Positions 1 through 9,679 are shown, numbered from the stretch's first letter. The stretch is DNA of 64,000 bases from Helicobacter_F equorum (GCF_042649585.1 NZ_JBHRZM010000009.1:1-64000); one strand, 5' to 3'. The notes: generated by a model from the sequence alone, not told the origin. Translations and numbers: made by a program.

Positions 1-1292
1 CTATCAGCATGACCTTCACGTGTATAATTAATGACATCAAGAGATTCATTGACAAGAGCGGAGTCTTGTTGAAGATGATCTTGTATCTCATCTATGCCTT
101 TATTGATGGCTAATACCATCGCACCAAGTTCATCTTCGGATTTTGGTTTAAGTGGAGCTGGACATTTATCATCTTCGTGTCGCAAACATGCAAAAAATGC
201 AAAAAGATGTTTGGATATCACGTTTATGCGCGAAGTGACATTAAACTTGACATAAAAATACACAAAAGTCATGATAATAAGCAATGAAGCACAAATCATA
301 GCAATGACTATGTTTTGAAGACGATGCAAAGATTCATAAACGGAGGCTTTTGGAGCTATCACAAGTACATTCCAAAATGTTCCTGTATCGATCCCTACTT
401 CAAAAGACTTGAATTCTGCCAACATTTCTTCGCCTTCATAGTTTGTGTATTCATACAAGCCATCAGTCCTATCATTGAAGGCTTTTAAGAGAGAGATCGC
501 AGATGGATGTGAATTGATTTCTTTGAAATTTGCACCAAGAAGTTTTGAGTCTGGATGGACAGCGATGGTGAAATCATCACTGATTATGCTTCTATAATCA
601 GTATCAAATGCTGATAATGACGGATCAAGTAGTCTTGCAGAGATTTCATTTAAATCGATAAAAATTCCTATTAAACCCTTCAATTCTCCTCGAACTTTGA
701 GAGGTATGTTGATCCCAAAGCCAAATTTATTGCCTTCATGTGCTATATCCACATATGATGGATTCCCAATACTTGCTTTACCAGTCCTAAGTGTTTTTTG
801 GACACTTCCAAACTTTAAAACAGCCGCATCAGATTCTAATACTTCTACGCCACCTATAGAGCTTGGGTCAAGGTCTTTTGTTATCACTAAAAATTCCCCA
901 TTTTCTGTTTTGTATTTTGGATTAGCGATATTGGTTCCTGTGTATCTAGGATCTGTGATGTAAAGATATGCATATACTCCAGATGTGTTCATATCAAGCA
1001 CATTTTTTACCTGTGCTACAAGGAGTTCTTGAGTAGCTTCGCCACTACCTTTTTCAAGAAGTTCTTCTAATCTTGCTTGTATCCCTGATAATGGTATATA
1101 TGTGCCATTTATGGCATTATCTACAATCTCTTTGGATTCGCTAGCTATAGTAGTCAATAGCTTTTGTGTAATTTTTGTTTCTGCTTTGTCAACATTTATT
1201 GTAACAACAAAAAGAAGCGCAAGCATACAAAAAAACACAATGAGTCCTACACTTACAATGATCTTTGTTCCTAGTTTGAGTTTGAGCATCAT
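1..1292 (-). CDS. methyl-accepting chemotaxis protein (partial, 3' end off window)
   Basis: A chemoreceptor (transducer-like protein) that would sense a ligand in the periplasm and signal to CheA. I translated the open frame on the minus strand from ATG at 1292 (a second in-frame ATG is at 1289) to the window edge, about 430 residues without a stop. It opens with a membrane segment at about residues 8-32, followed by a long periplasmic region of the double-Cache type, a second membrane segment near residues 320-345, and the start of a cytoplasmic stretch where HAMP normally lies. The conserved signalling hairpin lies outside the window. The promoter region falls in the N gap. Ligand unknown. 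Confidence 0.85.
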   Translation of the reverse strand, partial: MMLKLKLGTKIIVSVGLIVFFCMLALLFVVTINVDKAETKITQKLLTTIASESKEIVDNAINGTYIPLSGIQARLEELLEKGSGEATQELLVAQVKNVLDMNTSGVYAYLYITDPRYTGTNIANPKYKTENGEFLVITKDLDPSSIGGVEVLESDAAVLKFGSVQKTLRTGKASIGNPSYVDIAHEGNKFGFGINIPLKVRGELKGLIGIFIDLNEISARLLDPSLSAFDTDYRSIISDDFTIAVHPDSKLLGANFKEINSHPSAISLLKAFNDRTDGLYEYTNYEGEEMLAEFKSFEVGIDTGTFWNVLVIAPKASVYESLHRLQNIVIAMICASLLIIMTFVYFYVKFNVTSRINVISKHLFAFFACLRHEDDKCPAPLKPKSEDELGAMVLAINKGIDEIQDHLQQDSALVNESLDVINYTREGHAD

Positions 1293-1327
1293 GAAACTAC
1301 CCCTTTTTTTATTGTTAAGAATTTTTC

Positions 1328-1391
1328 NNNNNNNNNNNNNNNNNNNNNNNNNNNNNNNNNNNNNNNNNNNNNNNNNNNNNNNNNNNNNNNN
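1328..1391. other. assembly gap (64 N)
   Basis: A run of 64 undetermined bases between the divergent chemoreceptor and FlgF-type genes. It removes part of the shared upstream region, so promoters there cannot be judged. No gene is visible in the remaining bases of 1293-1539 apart from the promoter candidate listed separately. Confidence 0.99.
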
Positions 1392-1482
1392 TTTGGATAA
1401 TTTTTATTAAAGTTTTTGAAAAAAGTTACAAAGTTTCTCATAAAACACATAACGCACAATATTTTAGTTCCCTTTGTATCGA

Positions 1483-1497
1483 TGGAATATTTTTTGT
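1483..1497 (+). promoter_or_regulatory. weak sigma-54-like promoter candidate for the FlgF-type gene
   Basis: TGG at 1483-1485 is followed, ten bases after GG, by GT at 1496-1497. This has -24/-12 geometry, but GT replaces the usual GC. It lies about 45 bases upstream of the start codon. Rod genes in Helicobacter are often RpoN-dependent, so it is plausible, but the -12 element is imperfect. Confidence 0.3.
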
Positions 1498-1539
1498 TTT
1501 GTCATGGTAGATAGACTGATTACATGGAGTTAGACTAGA

Positions 1540-2373
1540 ATGCAAAGTGGCTTTTATAATACAACCGGTGGCATGGTAACACAATTTAGTAGGCTTGATC
1601 TCATATCTAATAATCTGGCTAATCTCAACACAAATGGATTTAAGCGTGATGATGTAGTGATAGGGGATTATTTGCGTCTTTATCAGACACATAAGCACGA
1701 ACTTCCTATCCATAATCATACGCGAGAAGCAGCAAAATTCCTTAATCGATCCCTTGATAGAGTGCCAATTATTAGCGAGGAATTTACCGATAGGAGCGTG
1801 GGTTCTATGGCACAGACAGAAAATCCGCTTGACTTTGCTTTGCAGGATTCTAATGCGTTTTTTGCTGTAATGACTCCAGAGGGAGTGCGATACACACGCG
1901 ATGGAAGTTTTACATTGAATGCAGATGGTGTCTTGGTTACCAAAGAGGGTTTTGCCGTGCTTTCTAGGGCAGGGCTTGATAGTGGCGGTGGTATTGCGAT
2001 TGCCCAAGGCTTGCATGTAGAGGTTGATCCTAATGGTAATATATATACGCGTGATATAAATAATGATGCCATAGGTGAAATAGCGCCGATAGGTTCTTTG
2101 GCGGTAGTGGGATTTGAGAATCCGCGGTATCTTAAAAAGGTGGGTAAAAATCTTTATGAATTTCCACAAGATAGATTAGATGATCGCCGAGATTTGCAAA
2201 ATCGCACGATTGTTATGCAAGGTTTTGTAGAAAAAAGCAATGTTAATGCGGTACTAGAAATGAGTGCGCTTATAGAAACAAACCGACTTGTGGATATGTA
2301 TCAAAAGGTTATGAAATCCCATATGGATGATCTTAATAGCGAAGCTATTACAAAACTAGCTGTGCGTGCGTAG
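1540..2373 (+). CDS. flgF: flagellar basal-body rod protein, FlgF/FlgG family
   Basis: A proximal or distal rod component of the flagellar basal body, exported by the flagellar type III system. At 277 aa it has the rod/hook N-terminal signature at residues 20-35 (SNNLANLNTNGFKRD), a central TRDGSF motif typical of FlgF, FlgG and FlgE, and a C-terminal helix ending near ALIETNRLVDMYQKVMKS. It is clearly different from the true FlgG at 59201-59989. It matches the H. pylori protein variously named FlgG1 or FlgF, so the symbol is tentative. The start has a GGAG-type ribosome site. It stands alone, divergent from the chemoreceptor. Confidence 0.85.
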   Translation: MQSGFYNTTGGMVTQFSRLDLISNNLANLNTNGFKRDDVVIGDYLRLYQTHKHELPIHNHTREAAKFLNRSLDRVPIISEEFTDRSVGSMAQTENPLDFALQDSNAFFAVMTPEGVRYTRDGSFTLNADGVLVTKEGFAVLSRAGLDSGGGIAIAQGLHVEVDPNGNIYTRDINNDAIGEIAPIGSLAVVGFENPRYLKKVGKNLYEFPQDRLDDRRDLQNRTIVMQGFVEKSNVNAVLEMSALIETNRLVDMYQKVMKSHMDDLNSEAITKLAVRA

Positions 2374-2389
2374 AGAATCTTAGGTATTT

Positions 2390-3757
2390 TTATGGGGTGA
2401 TGATGGCACTTTCACTCATATTGGCACTATGAAAGATAGTGCTTTGATAAAGTCGCGCATAGTATTTTAGTAGCATTTTTTGGAGACTTGGTTGGATACT
2501 TGGTGCAAACCAAGCATTGTTGCTTGTAGCGATAACAAATTCCGGATAATCTGCATATAGGGATCTTGAGGTAGCTTCGTAGCATATGGCATTTTTTATT
2601 TTCTCACCAAATATATCAATATAGCCAAAATCTACACCATGACTAAACTCCATATTTGCTATAAATGCAAAATGATTTTTTATAAATTGTGGCAAGGGAA
2701 TATGTTCTCCAAATGGCGCAAGAATCTTTTTGTCTATGCGTTGGTATGAGCCATTGTTGAAAACAAAGGTGCTATTGTAGGTTTTATCCCCTTGTATGTG
2801 GATTGATCCTGTGATGATGACAATTTCTAAGGAATATTGCTTTAGTGTCTCAAAGATGTATGTGTTATTTTGTAGAGGAAATGGAAATGCAGTTTCTGGG
2901 AGGATAATAAGCGATTTTTTTTCAGCGATAGCATTTTGGATAAGTGCGAAATTGTATGCGATAGTATCATATATGTTTTGTGTATCCCATTTGAGGTTTT
3001 GGGGAACTTGTGTAGCGTTTAGATGGATGTCTTTAGCAAAGGTTGGTAATGTTTTGGTGCGAAATGTTTGGAAATCTAGCGCAACGATCGCAAGAATACC
3101 GCTTAGAGCAAGGATTGGCAACATTTTTTTTGTGTGTGCGAGAATGAAAGCATACAAAGCAAGGATAAGAAAGCATATATGTAATGAATCTACCCCAAAA
3201 TAGCTATAAGAAAGGAGTGCTTGAGGCACGAGCCAATCAAAACCAAAAGGCGTAATAAAAGGCATAATAAGCAACCCTACAAGGCGCACTGGCAGACATT
3301 CACAAAAAAGCAAGATCCAAAATATCACCCCATAAACAAGGGCGATAGCAAGTGCAATGAATGGAATAAGAAAGCCAAGATCGATGAATCTAAAACTTAG
3401 TCCTACCCACCAAAACCACCAAATCCCCACAAAAAAACCAAAGCCAAAACGCCGATTTTTGGGAATACGCAAATATATATACAAACTCAAAACCCCCAAG
3501 ATACTACCTAAAAAGTATGGCATATCCAAATGATAGGCTTCAAAAGCCCATATGCCATAGATTGGCAGGGCAAAAATAAACGCTAAAAAAGCATTGCTAA
3601 GGAGATAAAAAAGTAGGGATTGAATCTTTAGTGGCAAAAAGCTTACAAGGTATGAAAAACGCATCCACAACACATCAAGATATGTTTGAAAAGACGGAAT
3701 CTCTAGCTTGGATCGCAATGTATGAAGTATATCTTTTGTGCGTGTGGATAGAGACAT
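2390..3757 (-). CDS. lnt: apolipoprotein N-acyltransferase
   Basis: Transfers the third acyl chain to the N-terminal cysteine of diacylated lipoproteins in the inner membrane. The 455-aa protein has about six hydrophobic segments in residues 45-240, followed by a periplasmic nitrilase-type domain. Catalytic triad candidates are Glu in LPETAFPFP, Lys in IDKKILAPFGEHIP and Cys in NAICYEATS. Length and order fit Lnt. It follows gatB by 15 nt on the same strand, so the two are probably co-transcribed. It would mature the Fn3 lipoprotein at 12382-13671, among others. Confidence 0.93.
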   Translation of the reverse strand: MSLSTRTKDILHTLRSKLEIPSFQTYLDVLWMRFSYLVSFLPLKIQSLLFYLLSNAFLAFIFALPIYGIWAFEAYHLDMPYFLGSILGVLSLYIYLRIPKNRRFGFGFFVGIWWFWWVGLSFRFIDLGFLIPFIALAIALVYGVIFWILLFCECLPVRLVGLLIMPFITPFGFDWLVPQALLSYSYFGVDSLHICFLILALYAFILAHTKKMLPILALSGILAIVALDFQTFRTKTLPTFAKDIHLNATQVPQNLKWDTQNIYDTIAYNFALIQNAIAEKKSLIILPETAFPFPLQNNTYIFETLKQYSLEIVIITGSIHIQGDKTYNSTFVFNNGSYQRIDKKILAPFGEHIPLPQFIKNHFAFIANMEFSHGVDFGYIDIFGEKIKNAICYEATSRSLYADYPEFVIATSNNAWFAPSIQPSLQKMLLKYYARLYQSTIFHSANMSESAIITP

Positions 3758-3772
3758 TGTATAGATTCTAAC

Positions 3773-5200
3773 TTATTGCAATTTTTCTTTCAAAAGCTCA
3801 TTTACTCTAGCGGGATTTGCTCCTTTGCTATTTTTCATCACCTGACCAACAAAAAATCCAAAGAGTTTATCTTTACCGCTTTTGTATTCCGCGACTTTAT
3901 CGGCATTGGCAGATAAGACAGATTCTATAGTGTTAAGAATTGCACCATCATCATTAACCTGTGCTAATCCCATAGAATCTATAAGGCTATCTACATCACC
4001 GCCTTTTTGCTCAACCAAAACATCTAAAATTTCTTTGCCACTTTTGCCACTAATCTTGGCTTCATCAATGCGGCACACCAAAGTCGCAAGTGTGCGTGAA
4101 TCTACACCACAAGATTGCAAAGTATTCTCACCCTTTAGACGCCCTAAAAGCTCTGTGGTAAGCCAAGTGAGAGAACCTTTGGCACTTGCACCAAATGTAA
4201 GCATAGATTCAAAATATTGTGTCAGCTCTAAGCTAGAGGTGAGTACCCCTGCATCATAGGGTTTAATGCCAAATTCTCGCACATAACGCTCTCTTTTTTC
4301 ATCAGGCATTTCTGGAATCTCTCGCCCCTCTTTCATAAGCGTTTCATCAATATACACAGGTAATAAATCTGGATCAGGAAAATAGCGATAATCCGCAGCT
4401 TCTTCTTTGCCACGCATAGATCGTGTTATACCTTTTGTAGTATCAAATAGGCGCGTTTCTTGCACTACTTCGCTTTGATATTTGTCATCTTCCCACGCTT
4501 CAATCTGTCGCTCTACTTCGTATTCGATAGCTTTTTGGATAAATTTAAACGAGTTAAGATTTTTAATTTCTACGCGTGTATAAAGTTTAGAATCTCCTTT
4601 TGGACGGATAGAAACATTGGCATCACAGCGAAAACTTCCTTCTTGCATATTTGCATCAGAAATATCCAAAAATCGCACGATAGAGTGAAGTTTTTTTAGA
4701 TATGCAATTGCTTCATCACTACTACGCATATCTGGCTCACTCACAATCTCTAAAAGCGGTGTGCAAGCGCGGTTTAGATCGACTTTGGAGTAATCGTGTT
4801 CGTGGATATTTTTTCCTGCGTCTTCTTCCATATGTGCACGTGTAACGCCGATGATTTTTTTCTCACCATTGACTTCTATTTCGATATTTCCACGCCCTAC
4901 AATGGGGATTTCAAATTGACTAATTTGATAGGCTTTTGGTAAATCGGGATAAAAATAATTTTTGCGCGCAAACACAGAGTTTTGATTAATCTGTGCATTA
5001 ATAGCGGTGCCAAAAGCAATAGCTTTTTTTACCACCTCTTTATTGAGCACTGGCAATGCACCTGGAAGTCCCAAGCAAGTAGGACAGACATTGGTATTTG
5101 GCTCTGCGCCAAAGCTCGTGGCACACGAGCAAAAGATTTTAGTTTTGGTGTTAAGTTGGACATGCACTTCTAGTCCGATGATGGTCTCATAAGCGCTCAT
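3773..5200 (-). CDS. gatB: Asp-tRNA(Asn)/Glu-tRNA(Gln) amidotransferase subunit B
   Basis: Subunit B of the GatCAB complex, which amidates misacylated Glu-tRNA(Gln) and Asp-tRNA(Asn). At 475 aa it is the normal length. It begins with the GLEVHVQLNTKTKIFCSC signature and has the zinc cysteines (CSC near residue 24, CPTC near residue 39). The C-terminal YqeY-like tail contains the family-typical GQVMKNSKGANP. gatA and gatC are not in this window, as is common in Helicobacter, where the subunits are scattered. First gene of a gatB-lnt pair; a TTATAC -10 candidate lies at about 5236-5241. Confidence 0.97.
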   Translation of the reverse strand: MSAYETIIGLEVHVQLNTKTKIFCSCATSFGAEPNTNVCPTCLGLPGALPVLNKEVVKKAIAFGTAINAQINQNSVFARKNYFYPDLPKAYQISQFEIPIVGRGNIEIEVNGEKKIIGVTRAHMEEDAGKNIHEHDYSKVDLNRACTPLLEIVSEPDMRSSDEAIAYLKKLHSIVRFLDISDANMQEGSFRCDANVSIRPKGDSKLYTRVEIKNLNSFKFIQKAIEYEVERQIEAWEDDKYQSEVVQETRLFDTTKGITRSMRGKEEAADYRYFPDPDLLPVYIDETLMKEGREIPEMPDEKRERYVREFGIKPYDAGVLTSSLELTQYFESMLTFGASAKGSLTWLTTELLGRLKGENTLQSCGVDSRTLATLVCRIDEAKISGKSGKEILDVLVEQKGGDVDSLIDSMGLAQVNDDGAILNTIESVLSANADKVAEYKSGKDKLFGFFVGQVMKNSKGANPARVNELLKEKLQ

Positions 5201-5300
5201 ATGTTTATTTCCTTTGTGCTTGTGATTTGTGCGTTAGTATAACAAATCTAAGCTAAAATTTTTGCCTAAATCCTTTTTGGGTAGGTAAGGGCAAGGTATT

Positions 5301-5543
5301 CTAGCTTTCTAAAAATGTCTTAGCGGCTTTGATTTGTTCCATAGAAGTTTTGGCAAGTTGTTTTTTGTATGTAAGAAGTTTGAGAGTTTGGGAGATAAGC
5401 TCTCTAGCTTGGAGTTTAGATTCTAGAGAACTTTGGGCAAGGTCTGCGGGGAGATTTTGTGTAAGGACAAACGCCTTTTGATCATCTTGGCTAAGGATTG
5501 CAACCTTGAGTGCATCTAGCCATTGTTGGGTATCAAGGGGCAT
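5301..5543 (-). CDS. fliT: FliT-like flagellar chaperone
   Basis: A small (80 aa), mainly helical protein encoded directly after fliS, overlapping its stop codon by one base. The position as last gene of flaG-fliD-fliS-x and its size match the protein described as FliT (FliD chaperone) in H. pylori. Primary sequence similarity to enterobacterial FliT is low, so the function rests largely on context. No signal peptide or membrane segment. Expected role: keep the cap protein FliD soluble before export. Confidence 0.7.
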   Translation of the reverse strand: MPLDTQQWLDALKVAILSQDDQKAFVLTQNLPADLAQSSLESKLQARELISQTLKLLTYKKQLAKTSMEQIKAAKTFLES

Positions 5544-5926
5544 TAGTGCATTAATTCCTCGGCATTGACTTCACGCCACGCCTCAAGCAAACCTTTGGCG
5601 ACATTCATAACGATATCAATTTTTGCAGTGTCGTTTGTTACATTTGCTTGTGTCAAGAGTTTGATTTGGTGGGTGTAAAGTCCTGTTAGATATACTGCGA
5701 CATCACCACCTCTTTCATAATCAAGCGTGTTAAGCAATTCTGTAAAAATATCTGTTGTGCGATTAATGTAATAGATTTTTTTCTCTATGTCTTGGGCTTC
5801 CATATATCGCTTAGTTTGCGCGCAAAATCGCAAAATACCTTCATACAGCATTTCTACAAGTTTGACTGGTGATTCTACCATTACAGAATTTTGCTGATAC
5901 AGACTATAAGCGTTTGTGCTTCTCAT
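5543..5926 (-). CDS. fliS: flagellin export chaperone FliS
   Basis: Cytoplasmic chaperone that binds the C-terminus of flagellin before secretion. At 127 aa it has the classic N-terminal NAYSLYQQNSVMVESP with the SPVKLVEMLYEG helix, then YINRTTDIFTELLNTLDYERGG, all FliS hallmarks. It sits between fliD (9 nt upstream) and fliT (1-nt overlap), so it belongs to the flaG-fliD-fliS-fliT operon. Length is standard. Confidence 0.95.
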   Translation of the reverse strand: MRSTNAYSLYQQNSVMVESPVKLVEMLYEGILRFCAQTKRYMEAQDIEKKIYYINRTTDIFTELLNTLDYERGGDVAVYLTGLYTHQIKLLTQANVTNDTAKIDIVMNVAKGLLEAWREVNAEELMH

Positions 5927-5935
5927 ATATCCCCC

Positions 5936-7987
5936 TTATTTTTTAGCAACAGATTGATCTATCATCATCTGCACGCTATTGAAAGCATTGTTGGTCTTTG
6001 AGATTTGACTATCATATGCAGCAAATCTTTGTGCCATTAAATCATAACGCGTATCAAGCATTGAGACGGCTCGTTTTCTGTCTTCTTTTAGTCTCTTGTC
6101 TTCTCTAGTAAGACTCTCTTCAAGCAGTTTCAATCTTGAATTACTACCATCGACAAAATTTGCTAATTCTTTATCAAGCATTTTGAAAACGCCATCAACT
6201 TGTACTTCGCGAAAATCTCTTGTTGTCATCTTGCCATGGAAGAAATCTCGTGTGCCTTCTGGGTCGTTATTGACTTCTGTGCGTAGTTTACTTGCGTCTA
6301 AACTCATCACACCTTTTTCATTGACGCTGATACCATACTTGATAAGTGAGTATTTATCAATCCCCCCACCCATCGTAAAAGTGAGAATCTTATTGAGTGC
6401 AGGGCGTATCATACGCACATTGCTTTCGCCATTAAACACTCCTGCTATGCGTGTGTCTTCGTCATAGCGTGTAAGTTCATCGACTTTCATACTAAGCTGA
6501 TTGTAGGTTTCGACAAATTTTGTAACACTCTCTATAATAGATTCACTATCGTTTGTAATATTGATGATTGCAGGTTTCCCCGGTTCTGTGGTGGAGAGTA
6601 AATCGATTGTGATCCCTGAAGCCACATCATCGATTGTGTTTGTAGGGCGGTGCATGCGTATGCCGTTATAGCTAAAACTTGCATCTTGCGCACTTTGGAT
6701 ATTTTTAATTTTAAAGAGATCGTTTTGGGTGCGGACATAATCCATCGCAACACCTTGTTTTAGATTCCCAAGGCTTTCTAGGGCATGTTTGCTTTTTGGA
6801 TCGTTGTTGGCACTTATGGCAACCTCGCCTGTATCGGAATTAATCACAAGCTTGCCATCATCTGTCGCATGAGAATGAATCCCAGCGATATTATCGATTG
6901 CTTGGGCGATGGATTTGGCATTTTGGTATGAGGAATTGTTTTTGTGTGTGAGTGTAGATAGATCTAGTGGCACGGTGCCTATAGTGATTGTGCCTTCTAG
7001 CTTACCGGCTTTGATTTTTTCTGTAGTGATGAGGTCATTAGATTCTCGGTTTTGTGTGCTATCTGTGATTCTAAAGCCCATTTCAGTAGTTTTGGCACCG
7101 CTAACTTGGACATTATAACCCCTTTTGTCATTGATCACAAGATTATCGCCACCTTCACCGACACCCACATTAATGTCGCCATCTTCAAGTAATTCTTGGA
7201 GATCGGAATCTAAAGAGATTGCTTTTATCACTGCTTCTTTTAGGGCTTGAGCATTATCATTGGATTTAGATTCCGTGGAAGTTTTTAGCTCAATATTAAG
7301 TGTTTTGTTCGCACCTTTTTTATCCGTAAGCGTGAGCGTAAAATCATCATCTTTAAGGTTAAATTCACCGGATTTTAGCGTGCTACCATTAAGAGTTTCT
7401 CCAAAATAGATTCTGTTATTTTCTCCTGTATCTTTGGAGTTTATCATAAGCTGATAAGGGTTTGATCCACCCGTTTTCATAATCGTGCCAATCACAGCAC
7501 TATCGGTTTTATCTGTGATAAGTTGCGCGACTTCTTCGAGTGTCATACCAGCTTTTATATCAAGTTCATAAAATTTGCCCTTAGTAAAAAAGCGTAATTT
7601 CACATCTTTTTGACTAAAGACAGAATCTCGATCGGCAAACTTTGTCCCTATTTCATTAATGTCGCTTTGCGCTAAAGAATCAATATCGAGTTTTATATCT
7701 TGGATTGGCACACCATCGCCTATCGTGGCTTTTATGGCATCACCTATGATATTATGAGATCGTCCCAAGTATGTAGAATAATCCCCAAGTTTGCTTGTGT
7801 AGGATTTCATTTCACGCACACCACTCATAAGATCTACAAGCTGTGTTTGTTTTTCTACATTTTTTTCGATTTTTTTATCAATTGGCGCGATTTGTGTACC
7901 TTCATCGGCTTTGCGTAATTTGTCTATCGTGTCATAATTAAGGACATTACTACCGATGCCTAATGAGCTTAGTTTGCCTAAAGCCAT
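5936..7987 (-). CDS. fliD: flagellar hook-associated protein 2 (filament cap)
   Basis: FliD forms the cap at the filament tip and folds incoming flagellin. At 683 aa it fits the long Helicobacter FliD. The N-terminus (MALGKLSSLGIGSNVLNYDT) and the C-terminal coiled coil (LTREDKRLKEDRKRAVSM, residues about 625-645, then NNAFNSVQMMIDQSV) are the conserved polymerisation ends, and the middle is variable. It starts 3 nt after flaG and runs into fliS. No frame break seen. Confidence 0.96.
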   Translation of the reverse strand: MALGKLSSLGIGSNVLNYDTIDKLRKADEGTQIAPIDKKIEKNVEKQTQLVDLMSGVREMKSYTSKLGDYSTYLGRSHNIIGDAIKATIGDGVPIQDIKLDIDSLAQSDINEIGTKFADRDSVFSQKDVKLRFFTKGKFYELDIKAGMTLEEVAQLITDKTDSAVIGTIMKTGGSNPYQLMINSKDTGENNRIYFGETLNGSTLKSGEFNLKDDDFTLTLTDKKGANKTLNIELKTSTESKSNDNAQALKEAVIKAISLDSDLQELLEDGDINVGVGEGGDNLVINDKRGYNVQVSGAKTTEMGFRITDSTQNRESNDLITTEKIKAGKLEGTITIGTVPLDLSTLTHKNNSSYQNAKSIAQAIDNIAGIHSHATDDGKLVINSDTGEVAISANNDPKSKHALESLGNLKQGVAMDYVRTQNDLFKIKNIQSAQDASFSYNGIRMHRPTNTIDDVASGITIDLLSTTEPGKPAIINITNDSESIIESVTKFVETYNQLSMKVDELTRYDEDTRIAGVFNGESNVRMIRPALNKILTFTMGGGIDKYSLIKYGISVNEKGVMSLDASKLRTEVNNDPEGTRDFFHGKMTTRDFREVQVDGVFKMLDKELANFVDGSNSRLKLLEESLTREDKRLKEDRKRAVSMLDTRYDLMAQRFAAYDSQISKTNNAFNSVQMMIDQSVAKK

Positions 7988-7990
7988 ATT

Positions 7991-8374
7991 TTAGCCTTGT
8001 TGATTAAAAATAATCCCTACAACTTCGCGCATACGCTTCATAAGTTCGATAGCTTCCTTGCTAGGAATCTCTCGTATGATTTTATCACCACCATATTCTT
8101 TGACTGTAACCGTCAAACCATGGACATCATCATTATAGGAAAAATTTATACTCGTGCCTATGCGCTTCATCTCATCATTAAGCTTTTTGCTAAGCTCTAC
8201 AAGCTCATCTTTGAGATGTTCTTTATCTTTTTTAGCTTGTTCTTTAGTGATAGAATCTTTAACAAGTTCTTGCACATTTCCGGTTTTTTGTGCATTTTGG
8301 CTATTTGGCATGGCCTTTACCATATCAACAAGCTGATTTTTTGTTGCTTGTAAGTCATTTACTGCCATATTCAT
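7991..8374 (-). CDS. flaG: FlaG family flagellar protein
   Basis: Polar flagellar FlaG family, thought to affect filament length. The 127-aa protein has a charged central helix (residues about 45-80) and the conserved C-terminal FlaG domain (GTSINFSYNDDVHGLTVTV..IIREIPSKEAIELMKRM). The start ATG at 8374 has a strong AAGGAGGAG ribosome site six bases upstream. First gene of the fliD operon, preceded by a sigma-28-type promoter. Confidence 0.93.
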   Translation of the reverse strand: MNMAVNDLQATKNQLVDMVKAMPNSQNAQKTGNVQELVKDSITKEQAKKDKEHLKDELVELSKKLNDEMKRIGTSINFSYNDDVHGLTVTVKEYGGDKIIREIPSKEAIELMKRMREVVGIIFNQQG

Positions 8375-8410
8375 AATCGTCTCCTCCTTGAAACTTTAGA
8401 AATATGACAC

Positions 8411-8435
8411 ATATCGGCGAAAAAAATTTTTTTTA
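8411..8435 (-). promoter_or_regulatory. sigma-28 (FliA) promoter of flaG-fliD-fliS-fliT
   Basis: On the minus strand GCCGATAT (8418-8411) matches the FliA -10 element, and TAAA (8435-8432) lies 15 bases before the CGATAT core. The spacer consists of an A7 and a T8 run (8420-8434), so its length could vary by slippage. It is about 40 bases upstream of flaG. Late flagellar genes are the usual FliA targets. Confidence 0.7.
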
Positions 8436-8442
8436 AATATTT

Positions 8443-9675
8443 TTAATTTATTGTTATGAGTTGTAAGGGATCAATATGTTTGTCTTTTTGTGTAACCTCA
8501 AAGCTTAATTTTTCATTGACTTTGCCTATTGTATATCCTTTTTTGACAAATACACCTGGTTTTATGGTATCAGAGATTCTATCCATATACGCATACACGG
8601 TATAAAGAGAATCTTTATGCTCAATAATCACTACTTTTTTAATAACTGGATTTTCTTTGGCAAACACTACTTTGCCATCAAGCACATTTTTGACATCAGC
8701 ATTGCGATTTTTTGGCACAAGGATAATATTTTCATAAAAAAACTTCATTTTATATACAGGATCAAAAGTAGGACCAAACTTTTGCTCGACACGAAATGTA
8801 TTTGGGGCAAGTGGTGCGATAGTTTTGCTTCCTCGGTAAGAAGTTGTAGATATGTCTTTGTAAGCACTTGAAGCGATTTTAATATCCTTGCTCGCTTGAA
8901 TGGTGCGTTTTGGTTTTGGATTTTTAGCTTCTGCTTGTTCTTCTTTTTGGATTTTTTCTTGAATCTTTTTTTGATTTTGTTCTTGGGTGATTTTGAGATT
9001 GGTTAGGATAGAATCTAGGTTTTTTCTCTCTGTGTTGATATTTTGTAGTTTTTGGTTATAGATTTTTAGTTCATCTTGCATGGAAATGATGATTTTTTCT
9101 TGCTTGGCTTTTATTTCTTCAAGCGTGTTGCGTTTTTTTGTTTGTTCTTGGATAGAGTTTTGAATCCGTGCTATATTCTTAGACACACTGACAATTTCGT
9201 TTGCAAGATTATCTCTTGTTTGATTGAGGGCTTTTATGTGTTGTTTTGTGAGTTTGATAAGAATTGTATATATTTCTCTTGAAAGAACATCTTCTTTAGA
9301 ATCTACCTCACCACTTAGAGCATAAAATGCCATGCTTTGACTAAGCAATCGCACAATTTCTTCTTCAAGCATAGTGCGTTTTTGGAGTAATTCTTCTTGA
9401 CGTTTTTTGTTTGTTTGTAGGGATTGCTCTTGTGCAGAGTATTTGCTTTTGTTTTGGTTAATATCTTTTTGGAGGCTTTCTATTTGTGAATCTAGCTTGA
9501 TTATTTCTTGATTTTTGGCATTAATCGCACTACCAATTTCAGAGAGTTTTTGGCTTACTTGATTTTTGGCTTGTTGATTTTGTGCTAATTTTTGGGTGTT
9601 TAGCGTAATATCGTTTTGGATATCCGCCCACACATAAAGTGTTGCAAAAAAGATAAGCCAAAGAATTTTTAGCAT
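8443..9675 (-). CDS. EnvC-like M23-family murein hydrolase activator
   Basis: A periplasmic protein with an N-terminal signal peptide (residues 1-18), long coiled coils (about 20-255) and a C-terminal LytM/M23-type domain (about 285-410; GKVVFAKENPVIKKVVIIEHKDS, YAYMDRISDTIKPGVFVKKG). The usual zinc ligands of active M23 peptidases are not clearly all present (only an H in IIEHKDS and one in KHIDP), which suggests an EnvC-like activator rather than an enzyme. It starts 4 nt after ftsX, so FtsEX-EnvC is encoded as one unit, consistent with control of septal peptidoglycan splitting. The same order occurs next to flaG-fliD in H. pylori. Confidence 0.85.
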   Translation of the reverse strand: MLKILWLIFFATLYVWADIQNDITLNTQKLAQNQQAKNQVSQKLSEIGSAINAKNQEIIKLDSQIESLQKDINQNKSKYSAQEQSLQTNKKRQEELLQKRTMLEEEIVRLLSQSMAFYALSGEVDSKEDVLSREIYTILIKLTKQHIKALNQTRDNLANEIVSVSKNIARIQNSIQEQTKKRNTLEEIKAKQEKIIISMQDELKIYNQKLQNINTERKNLDSILTNLKITQEQNQKKIQEKIQKEEQAEAKNPKPKRTIQASKDIKIASSAYKDISTTSYRGSKTIAPLAPNTFRVEQKFGPTFDPVYKMKFFYENIILVPKNRNADVKNVLDGKVVFAKENPVIKKVVIIEHKDSLYTVYAYMDRISDTIKPGVFVKKGYTIGKVNEKLSFEVTQKDKHIDPLQLITIN

Positions 9676-9679
9676 AGAT

